The notes beneath the pieces were generated by a model, which was given only the letters and a program-made list of their open reading frames with translations, made no database searches and had not been told where the DNA came from. From Paludibacter sp. (GTDB taxonomy: Bacteria; Bacteroidota; Bacteroidia; Bacteroidales; Paludibacteraceae), in contig JAITXR010000157.1 of assembly GCA_031284665.1 (NCBI GenBank), positions 1 to 7,341 on the forward strand: a stretch of DNA of 7,341 nucleotides, written 5' to 3'. The position numbers were made by a program, and so were the translations under genes. Numbering within the stretch: the stretch's first letter is position 1; each line of letters starts with the position of its first letter. Shown here piece after piece: positions 1 through 5,074 of the stretch.

Positions 1-268
1 TGAAAAGCAGATTGTTTTCTGTTGCAATAAAACTGCCTGCTATGGCAAAATTTCCTTTTGCTGCCCAATATTTCAGAAAATCAACGGTTTGCCCATTCAT
101 ATCTTCGGCTAATTCAGGGCTGTTGGTGCAAAATCCGGTCGAAAACATTTCGGGCAATACTACCAAATCGCTTTTGCCCAAAAGTTGCTCAAAATGTTTT
201 TTAAATTTGGCAAGATTTGCTGTTTTGTCGGCAAATTCGATAGATTCTTGAATAAGAGTAATTTTCAT
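1..268 (-). CDS. Nitrilase-superfamily omega-amidase, YafV-like (N-terminal part, cut by window edge)
   Basis: Reading from ATG at 268-266, the protein begins MKITLIQESIEF and stays open to the window edge, giving 89 residues of a family usually about 250-260 long. Residues 34-46 read DLVVLPEMFSTGF, which is the first signature of carbon-nitrogen hydrolases; Glu40 is the expected catalytic glutamate of the Glu-Lys-Cys triad. The Lys and Cys lie outside the window. The order beta-strand (KITLIQ), helix, LPEMF(S/T)TGF and later FAIAGSF matches the YafV subgroup, whose members hydrolyse alpha-ketoglutaramate or alpha-ketosuccinamate to the ketoacid and ammonia (metabolite repair linked to glutamine transamination). 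It is a cytosolic enzyme with no signal peptide. The gene is divergent from the lipoprotein gene at 741. Family assignment is firm; exact substrate is inferred from similarity remembered, not tested. Confidence 0.87.
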   Translation of the reverse strand, partial: MKITLIQESIEFADKTANLAKFKKHFEQLLGKSDLVVLPEMFSTGFCTNSPELAEDMNGQTVDFLKYWAAKGNFAIAGSFIATENNLLF

Positions 269-376
269 TATATAGAATTGATTAAAAGTTCACAAATTAA
301 TTTTGTTTTAATACTCACAGGTGGGTTGTAAAAAAATGTGGTTATTGCTTTAAATTTTTACGTTCTAATTTTTTAT

Positions 377-567
377 AGTCCGTTAGGACTTTCATATCAA
401 TAGAAAATGAGATGCCACGCCACACACAAAACCTCGTAGAGGTTTCACTTTATTCAATCTGGTAAATGCGTTTCTATTAATCTGTCATATTCTTATATTG
501 TGAATCCCCTACGGGAATAGTTGTTGTTTTGTATCCTGTTTCTATTGATATGTATTCCCTACGGGAA
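377..567. repeat. Hairpin element A: outer hairpins joined by a 14-bp long-range inverted repeat
   Basis: Left outer hairpin AGTCC-GTTA-GGACT at 377-390. Two bases later comes arm CATATCAATAGAAA (393-406), whose exact reverse complement TTTCTATTGATATG is at 539-552. Two bases after that is the right outer hairpin TTCCC-TAC-GGGAA (555-567). Inside are a 7-bp hairpin AAACCTC-GTA-GAGGTTT (429-445) and a weaker CCC/GGG hairpin around 503-518. A second imperfect copy of the right arm, TTTCTATTAAT, lies at 471-481, preceded by GCG as in element B, so A may be a composite. The plan mirrors elements B and C. No coding sequence is inside. It could be a non-autonomous palindromic mobile element, a BIME-like repeat or a structured RNA; the sequence alone does not decide. 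Confidence 0.75.
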
Positions 568-632
568 GTTTCGGAACGAATATTTTTTTAATTAACCTTA
601 AATTTTTTACACCCCATCTCACAAGGTTTTAA

Positions 633-645
633 ACTCTGTTAGAGT
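633..645. repeat. Solitary short hairpin resembling the outer hairpins of elements A and B
   Basis: ACTCT-GTT-AGAGT forms a 5-bp stem. Its GTTAG centre matches that of the left outer hairpins at 377-390 and 3641-3654, but no arm sequence follows it. It lies about 60 bases upstream of the putative -7 box of the lipoprotein gene. It is either a solo or decayed unit of the same repeat family, or chance in AT-rich DNA. Confidence 0.45.
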
Positions 646-703
646 ATTTCAAGCGCTAAATTAATATTTTTTTGCAAATTATTTTTTTTTTAATAATTAT
701 TAT

Positions 704-711
704 TACTTTTG
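704..711 (+). promoter_or_regulatory. Possible Bacteroidota -7 promoter box for the lipoprotein gene
   Basis: TACTTTTG is an exact match to TAnnTTTG, the -7 element of the Bacteroidota housekeeping sigma factor. It lies 29 bases upstream of ATG 741, which would give a short leader of about 20 bases. The nearest TTTG resembling a -33 box (671-674) is about 29 bases further upstream, longer than the usual spacing of roughly 20, so the call is tentative. Confidence 0.33.
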
Positions 712-740
712 TTTATTCAAATATTAAACAACACAAAATT

Positions 741-1490
741 ATGAAAAATCTAAAACAAATTCGATTTTACGCCTGCATATTAACAATAATTATTGCTTTT
801 GGAGCATGCAACAATGTGAAAACCAAAGCATTGGTAATTTCTATAAATAAAGACTTACCTATAAGCAGCAATGGAGTAACTGTTCAAAATGCAGAAGCAT
901 TAGACCATAATGTAATAAAACTCAACTGCTTAATTACTGACCCTATATTCGAAACAATGGATTCGGTTTATTTGGAAATGGCAATTTCGGCAATGAAAAC
1001 CTCAATGATAGATGCATTGCGCAGTCAAGAAAATACTTTTAACTTAATCAAAGACGTAAAATCCGATTTGCTTTATGAATTTACTTTAAATGATGGTAAA
1101 CAATTTCAAATCAATATCTCGGCTGACGAACTTGCTGCTTACGACATCATACAGACAAAGGAAAATCGCAGCGAAAAGGCAATACTCATCGAACGAATTA
1201 TTAATTCACTAAAGCCTCAACTTCCGGTAGTTGTAAGTGAAGTAGATAATATTATTTTGACAGATATTTATGCGCAAGGCGATTCGGTTTTGGCATATCA
1301 ATACCAAGTTGAGGAAGAAAATCTATATTCTACCGACCCTGAAATTCTAAAAGCCGCTTTATTGATTAGTATTCGAGTTAACCAATCAATAACCGGCATT
1401 TTGGCTCAAGGAATTGACCTTAAATATGTCTATATATCTCCGGAAGGCGCAGAGTTAGTTCAACTCACGATAACGCAAAGCGACATATAA
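741..1490 (+). CDS. Lipoprotein of unknown function with two similar halves
   Basis: The ATG at 741 is preferred over a TTG at 672 because it gives a classic lipoprotein signal: MKNLKQIR, hydrophobic core, then lipobox AFGAC with Cys23 as the predicted lipidated residue. The longer form would put an odd hydrophobic stretch in front. The mature part of about 227 residues has no cysteine-rich or catalytic motif that I recognise. It appears internally duplicated: residues about 39-131 and 161-249 both start with an LP(I/V) strand, continue with alternating strands, a charged helix-like part and a final strand pair (compare LLYEFTLNDGKQFQINISADEL with LKYVYISPEGAELVQLTITQSDI, shared spacing of aromatic, G and I/L positions). 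The two copies are joined by a helix at about 140-158. The upstream base pattern is A-rich with no Shine-Dalgarno sequence, normal for this phylum. The gene is convergent with the glycosidase gene, stop to stop gap 3 bases. I do not know its function; an envelope-anchored role is all the signal supports. Confidence 0.8.
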   Translation: MKNLKQIRFYACILTIIIAFGACNNVKTKALVISINKDLPISSNGVTVQNAEALDHNVIKLNCLITDPIFETMDSVYLEMAISAMKTSMIDALRSQENTFNLIKDVKSDLLYEFTLNDGKQFQINISADELAAYDIIQTKENRSEKAILIERIINSLKPQLPVVVSEVDNIILTDIYAQGDSVLAYQYQVEEENLYSTDPEILKAALLISIRVNQSITGILAQGIDLKYVYISPEGAELVQLTITQSDI

Positions 1491-1493
1491 ATT

Positions 1494-3509
1494 TTATCTG
1501 CTTAAATTCATCCACACCGTCATTTCGTTCGCAGAACGATTACCCCACGCAAAATAAGGAATCAAGCGAAACGAAACACTTTTGTCGGCAGGCGTTAATT
1601 GCCTGTAAAGCAAGTTATTCCACGAATTTTCGGCACTCGCTTTTGCCCTTCCTTCCAAACATACAATTTGAGAATTATTAATTGTTGTCGCAACCGGAAC
1701 TAATTGAATATCAGCAGGAAGAGTAATACCAAAAATACTTTGGTTGACCACGTCGGCACTTTCGAGACAATACACAATCGGACCTCGTTTTACCACCACC
1801 TGATTGCGAGTTTCTTCAACCAAAGGATTGCTTTCGAGAAGAGTTGCGGTAAGTGGAATTTCGAGCGTAATTTTATCTCCTTTTTTCCATTTATTCTTTA
1901 TTTCCAGATAGTTACCTGCAATAATTTCTTCGGTAAAAGGCAGATTATTTACCAAAATTTTCACATTACTACTCCAAGTTGGAATGCGAAGGCGAAGAGA
2001 ATATTCGCTTTTTGGCATTTTTTCAATTTCAAAGCTACAAATTCCATCCCAAGGATAATTGCTCGTTTGTTTAATTTCAATTTCTTTGCCATCTTTAGTT
2101 TTGGTTTTCAGCGTATTACTACCATAAATATTAACCCACAGCGAATTTTCGGAAAGACTGTAAGCATAATTTTGCACTTCGGCGAGCGTGCGCGTAGTAT
2201 TTGGCGGACAGCAGTTTGAGAGCGCAATGTACGGCAATCGCCCACCCGACCAGCGTAATTTATACGGAAAATCAGCCGCCACAGCAAGCGGATTTGTGTA
2301 GCAAAAGTCGTGTCCATCCAAACTAATGCCCGAAAGAATGCTGTTATAAAGCGTAAGTTCCACTATATCAAAGTATTTCACTTCGCCGGTAAGCAAAAAC
2401 ATTCTCCAATTCCACAGCAAATTACCGATATTTGCACAAGTTTCGTTGTGCGCAGTTTTGTTTGGCAATTGAAAATCGCGCCCATAAGCCTGATGCGTTT
2501 TCTGAATTTCGAGCGGTTGATACGACACTCCATCGGGCGAAACTCCGTCGTACAAAGCCCCACAAGCACCTGTTACGTACATTTTTGTTTGCGTCATATT
2601 TTCCCAAATCAGGTTTAACGGGCGCAGCAGCGACGAATCACCTGTTTCGGCAAACAAATCGGCAACTCCGGCATAAAGATAATTTGCCCGAACGGCGTGT
2701 CCCATAGCCTTTGTCTGCTCGCGAAAAGGCACACGGTCTTGATTATCGTCAGTGCCGTTTTCCATTAATCCGCGAATATTTATCAATTTTTCGGCAAGTG
2801 TCAGATATTTAGCATCTTGTGTGGTGCGATACATTTCTATCAAACCCATATAATGCGAGGGACAAATGGCGTTTCGAGCCTGAGCGGGCGTAGTATTTTG
2901 GTAGTAACGACACAAAAAATCGCTCGCTTTTACAGCAACTTCGAGTAACGATTTTTTACCTGTGGCTCGGAAATGTACGCAAGCCGCAGTCATTAAATGC
3001 CCCAAATTATAGGATTCGAAATTCAATCGCTCCGAAATTTCATTTTCGTTATCGTGCTTTGCCTTTTCTTGTATTAAAACCGGTGTATGTATGTAGCCAT
3101 CAGGGCGTTGCGCTGTTACAATTACCGATATTATTTCATCCATCAATTTATCGAGATTTTTATCTTTGCTGATAGCATACATACTTGCTGCACTTTCGAG
3201 CGTTTTGTACATATCGCCGTCGTGGAACACCGGACCCGAATGTTTTCCTTCCGCCAAACCGGCAGCAATGCGAAAATTCTCGAACGAATGCGAAACATCC
3301 TTATCCATATATGTTTTAAGTAATTCAGGGACAGTGGTTTGACTGTAAATTTTGAAACGTTCAGCCCAAAAACCATCCGTAAAATTCACATCGCCCAAAC
3401 CAAGCGAATATAGCCGCGAATACGGACTTAATCGTGTATCTACTAATTGGGCTTGCGTGCTTGTAATCAGCAATATAGAAAGCGAAAGCGAAAAAATTGT
3501 GTGTTTCAT
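1494..3509 (-). CDS. Secreted GH127-type (DUF1680) beta-L-arabinofuranosidase
   Basis: The 671-residue product starts with a type I signal peptide, probably cut after TQA (residue 20), so it is exported to the periplasm or beyond. The rest is a complete DUF1680 protein: an (alpha/alpha)6 barrel to about residue 450 followed by beta-sandwich domains. Characterised GH127 enzymes use a zinc held by Glu, Cys, Cys, Cys, with one cysteine as nucleophile. Here the motif HNETCAN gives Glu356 and Cys358, and SNCCPPN gives Cys433 and Cys434; spacing matches the family, and Cys433 is the likely nucleophile. Other family blocks are GPVFHDGDMYK (93-102) and the C-terminal YFAWGNRSANEMTVW. The reaction is release of L-arabinose from beta-L-arabinofuranosides; the related GH146 family shares the fold and zinc site, so GH127 versus GH146 and the natural glycan are undecided. 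It has its own 130-base gap to element B upstream and no partner gene directly behind it. No frameshift is seen. Confidence 0.92.
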   Translation of the reverse strand: MKHTIFSLSLSILLITSTQAQLVDTRLSPYSRLYSLGLGDVNFTDGFWAERFKIYSQTTVPELLKTYMDKDVSHSFENFRIAAGLAEGKHSGPVFHDGDMYKTLESAASMYAISKDKNLDKLMDEIISVIVTAQRPDGYIHTPVLIQEKAKHDNENEISERLNFESYNLGHLMTAACVHFRATGKKSLLEVAVKASDFLCRYYQNTTPAQARNAICPSHYMGLIEMYRTTQDAKYLTLAEKLINIRGLMENGTDDNQDRVPFREQTKAMGHAVRANYLYAGVADLFAETGDSSLLRPLNLIWENMTQTKMYVTGACGALYDGVSPDGVSYQPLEIQKTHQAYGRDFQLPNKTAHNETCANIGNLLWNWRMFLLTGEVKYFDIVELTLYNSILSGISLDGHDFCYTNPLAVAADFPYKLRWSGGRLPYIALSNCCPPNTTRTLAEVQNYAYSLSENSLWVNIYGSNTLKTKTKDGKEIEIKQTSNYPWDGICSFEIEKMPKSEYSLRLRIPTWSSNVKILVNNLPFTEEIIAGNYLEIKNKWKKGDKITLEIPLTATLLESNPLVEETRNQVVVKRGPIVYCLESADVVNQSIFGITLPADIQLVPVATTINNSQIVCLEGRAKASAENSWNNLLYRQLTPADKSVSFRLIPYFAWGNRSANEMTVWMNLSR

Positions 3510-3828
3510 TTTGTTTAAATTTTAGAGTAAAGAATAAAGAGCAAAGACAAGACTACTAATTAGGAAGTTAATCATTAATGTTTCGCGCATTTGCACGTTG
3601 CTGTAATTTATGTGAATCAATGATTAATTTGTCAATCTTTGTGCCGTTAGGCACTTCATATTGGTAGAAAAAGTATTGTCATTATGTTTGGCGTGCCGTA
3701 GGTACGCAACATAAACATAAAAACACATATATTACGTACCTACGGCACGCTGGTATTTGGTATTATTGCGTTTCTACCAATATTACGTCCCTAACGGGAC
3801 TGCCTATTCAACCTTTTATTCGCATAAA
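3510..3828. other. Intergenic region between yggS and the GH127-type gene, holding element B
   Basis: This 319-base stretch between two genes on the minus strand carries no plausible coding sequence. It contains element B (3641-3800) and a 12-bp inverted repeat flanking it (3619-3630 and 3826-3837). The glycosidase promoter should lie between element B and the start codon at 3509. The only candidate is TGTCTTTG (reverse complement of 3542-3549), one mismatch to TAnnTTTG, without a matching -33 box, so I do not call it. No T-tract terminator follows yggS. Confidence 0.65.
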
Positions 3829-3837
3829 TTAATCATT
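3619..3837. repeat. 12-bp inverted repeat flanking element B
   Basis: AATGATTAATTT at 3619-3630 has its exact reverse complement AAATTAATCATT at 3826-3837. The right copy covers the yggS stop codon (3829-3831). A further TTAATCATT occurs at 3568-3576. The sequence is AT-rich, so chance is possible, but the placement around element B is notable. Confidence 0.45.
3641..3800. repeat. Hairpin element B: outer hairpins joined by a 13-bp long-range inverted repeat
   Basis: Left outer hairpin GTGCC-GTTA-GGCAC (3641-3654), three bases, arm ATATTGGTAGAAA (3658-3670). The exact reverse complement TTTCTACCAATAT is at 3771-3783, then three bases and the right outer hairpin GTCCC-TAAC-GGGAC (3787-3800). 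Inside, GCGTGCC-GTA-GGTACGC (3691-3707) is a 7-bp hairpin with one G-T pair. Its inverted copy CGTACCTACGGCACGC sits at 3735-3750, matching 16 of 16 bases of 3692-3707, so the two can either fold alone or pair with each other. Read from the plus strand the first hairpin keeps a G-U wobble, while the second has an A-C mismatch. The element begins 132 bases before the glycosidase start and ends 28 bases from the yggS stop. It has the same plan as elements A and C. Confidence 0.82.
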
Positions 3838-4491
3838 ATTAAAAATCGAACTGCCAATTCTGACCATCGTACTGCCGGATTCTATCGCTAATTGATAGTC
3901 GTGCGACATTCCCAAGGATAATTGCGTAAAATCATTTTTATTTTCAAAAAAAACTTGTTTGCAAGTCGTAAAAAGTTCGGCAATACAATTATATTCGTCG
4001 TGAATTTGCTTTTGATTGTCTGTCAAACTTGCCATTCCCATTAATCCACAGACATTTACGTTGTGTAGATTGGAAAAATTATTTTGTTGAAGTACGGCGG
4101 GTAATTCGTCAACCGCAAAGCCAAATTTATTTTCCTCCGTAGCAATATGAATTTGCAGCAAACAATTAATTTTTCTGCCGATTTTTGCTGCCTGATTTTC
4201 AATTTCGTGGAGTAAATTAACAGAGTCAACACTATGAATAAGAGTTACAAAAGGCACAATATATTTCACTTTGTTTGTTTGCAAATGTCCGATAAAATGC
4301 CAGCAAATATCCTTTGGCAGACGCTCATATTTACCGCATAATTCCTGCACACGGCTTTCACCAAAATGTCGTTCCCCGGCGTTGTAAGCCTGCATTATTG
4401 CCGCGTCGGATTGAAATTTTGAAACACAAATTAATTCCACTTTGCTCGGCAAATGTTTTCGGATTTCATTAATATTTTCGGCAATATTCAT
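3829..4491 (-). CDS. yggS: YggS/PLPBP family pyridoxal 5'-phosphate homeostasis protein
   Basis: The 220-residue product has the family landmarks in order: ELICVSKF with Lys25 as the Schiff-base lysine for pyridoxal phosphate, HFGESRVQEL, WHFIGHLQTNKVK, a VDSV block, GLMGMA, and the C-terminal phosphate-binding run LSLGMSHDYQLAIESGSTMVRIGSSIF. Length is normal (family about 220-235), and the start ATG at 4491-4489 gives the usual short N-terminus. The protein folds like the N-terminal barrel of alanine racemase but has no known enzyme activity; it binds pyridoxal phosphate in the cytosol and keeps cofactor and amino/keto-acid pools balanced. The gene stands alone between elements C (upstream) and B (downstream), so those elements may be part of its transcript. 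Nothing is broken or missing. Confidence 0.95.
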   Translation of the reverse strand: MNIAENINEIRKHLPSKVELICVSKFQSDAAIMQAYNAGERHFGESRVQELCGKYERLPKDICWHFIGHLQTNKVKYIVPFVTLIHSVDSVNLLHEIENQAAKIGRKINCLLQIHIATEENKFGFAVDELPAVLQQNNFSNLHNVNVCGLMGMASLTDNQKQIHDEYNCIAELFTTCKQVFFENKNDFTQLSLGMSHDYQLAIESGSTMVRIGSSIFNND

Positions 4492-4554
4492 TGGTTTTTT
4501 TATGTTTTTCAGTATTGTTAATTAAAAACTTGATTGTCGTACGTTGTACCTAAA

Positions 4555-4774
4555 AGCCCGAAGGGCTAAATTTTCATAACCGTATGTCGTTGATACCGTG
4601 AACGGTACAAGCTCTACGGCAGAAATCGGCACAGATATTCTGCCTTTCAGGCAGGACTTTTTAGTAGTGAATAACAGCGTTTTGTTCTGCCTTATAGGCA
4701 GAAATTATGGTTGGCATTTTCCGCAGGTCGCACTTTGTTTGACCTGCGGTTATGGAAATTTCGCCCTTAGGGCG
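4555..4774. repeat. Hairpin element C: same plan as A and B with unrelated arm sequence
   Basis: Left outer hairpin AGCCC-GAA-GGGCT (4555-4567) is followed without a gap by arm AAATTTTCATAACCG (4568-4582). The partner CGGTTATGGAAATTT (4747-4761) pairs at 14 of 15 positions plus one G-T, and is followed without a gap by the right outer hairpin CGCCC-TTA-GGGCG (4762-4774). Inner hairpins are TACCGT/ACGGTA (4594-4607), CTGCCT-TTC-AGGCAG (4640-4654), TTCTGCCT-TAT-AGGCAGAA (4685-4703) and CCGCAGGTC/GACCTGCGG (4721-4729 with 4741-4749, last 3 bases shared with the arm). GGCAGAA at 4618-4624 could also pair with TTCTGCC at 4638-4644 or 4685-4691, so alternative folds exist. The element starts 64 bases upstream of the yggS start codon. 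Confidence 0.8.
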
Positions 4775-4843
4775 GTGTTTTAGGCAAGATATCCGTTATT
4801 CATATTAAAAACTAATGTTTTGCACTCTCAAAACACTTAAAAT

Positions 4844-5035
4844 ATGCTACCCGACAAAATTACAAAAAAGATTTCAGAAATCGAAATAGATTTCAACGAA
4901 AACAAATTAAACAGTGTAAATGTATTTTTTTGATTTACACAGCCGCAATCCAAACTTGATAACTTTATGAACTACAAACTAAATCTTATTAAAATCAAGG
5001 TTCAAGACAAATTAATAAAAAAAGCAGGGATATAA
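4844..5035 (+). pseudogene. Possible broken or chance small reading frame
   Basis: ATG at 4844 opens 29 codons (MLPDKITKKISEIEIDFNEN...) ending in TGA at 4931-4933. The same frame then stays open for 33 more codons to TAA at 5033-5035, which lies inside the susD terminator hairpin. The TGA follows directly on a run of seven T (4925-4931), a typical place for a frameshift. Composition is rich in Lys, Asn, Ile and Phe, as expected from AT-rich DNA, and I recognise no family. An inverted repeat GTGTAAAT/ATTTACAC (4914-4921, 4933-4940) spans the stop. It may be a gene remnant or pure chance. Confidence 0.2.
4855..4862 (-). promoter_or_regulatory. Possible distal -7 promoter box for yggS
   Basis: On the minus strand this reads TAATTTTG, an exact match to TAnnTTTG. 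If used, yggS would carry a leader of roughly 355 bases that includes all of element C. The -33 position shows only TTCG about 19 bases upstream instead of TTTG. Such matches arise by chance in AT-rich DNA, so this is weak. Confidence 0.2.
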
Positions 5036-5052
5036 AAATTTTATATCCCTGC
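5017..5052 (-). terminator. Rho-independent terminator of the susCD operon
   Basis: GCAGGGATATAAAA (5024-5037) is complementary to 5039-5052, giving a perfect stem of about 13 bp with a tiny A/T loop. Reading on the minus strand the hairpin is followed directly by TTTTTTT (5023-5017). It starts 22 bases after the susD stop codon. On the plus strand no T-run follows, so it works in one direction. It marks SusD as the last gene of its operon. Confidence 0.92.
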
Positions 5053-5074
5053 AAGTATTATTAGTCAATAAATA

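Larger units (their letters stand above)
269..740. other. Divergent intergenic region with hairpin cluster
   Basis: This 472-base AT-rich stretch separates two divergently transcribed genes. I see no convincing coding sequence. A frame open from a TTG at 672 runs into the lipoprotein gene but the better start is ATG 741. The region holds element A (377-567) and one further solitary hairpin (633-645). The promoters of both flanking genes must lie here, so element A sits inside or between two control regions. On the minus strand, the stretch just upstream of the amidase start contains TTAATTTG (one mismatch to the Bacteroidota -7 consensus TAnnTTTG), too weak to call. Confidence 0.7.
4492..5074. 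other. Long gene-poor region between susD and yggS
   Basis: 583 bases separate two minus-strand genes. From right to left they hold the susD terminator (5017-5052), an A-rich stretch with a possible broken small reading frame (4844-5035), and element C (4555-4774). A plus-strand frame of 61 codons at 4598-4783 lies entirely within the hairpins of element C and is not treated as a gene. No complete coding sequence is convincing. Confidence 0.7.

Noticed and set aside
377..567. CRISPR array in the hairpin-rich intergenic region
   Set aside because: Units are not identical direct repeats at regular spacing; they are inverted, vary in sequence, and no cas gene is present.
351..608. Direct repeat TTAAATTTTT on both sides of element A as target-site duplication
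   Set aside because: The motif is pure A/T in AT-rich DNA and is not adjacent to the element edges.
672..740. Upstream TTG start extending the lipoprotein by 23 residues
   Set aside because: The extension would put a second hydrophobic stretch ahead of a complete lipoprotein signal, and the putative -7 box at 704-711 would fall inside the gene.
1452..1466. GAGTT-AGTTC-AACTC as a terminator for the lipoprotein gene
   Set aside because: The stem is only 5 bp, lies inside the coding sequence and has no T-run behind it.
1704..2219. 171-codon open frame on the plus strand, antisense to the GH127-type gene
   Set aside because: It lies wholly within a gene with intact catalytic motifs and encodes a Phe/Asn/Ile-rich product without family features, a shadow of the coding strand.
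3641..3800. Element B hairpins as a Rho-independent terminator of yggS
   Set aside because: The first hairpin reached from yggS has only 5 bp and is followed by mixed sequence, not a T-run.
4598..4783. 61-codon plus-strand frame within element C
   Set aside because: It starts at a GTG inside a hairpin and its sequence is the translation of successive palindromes; structure explains it better than coding.
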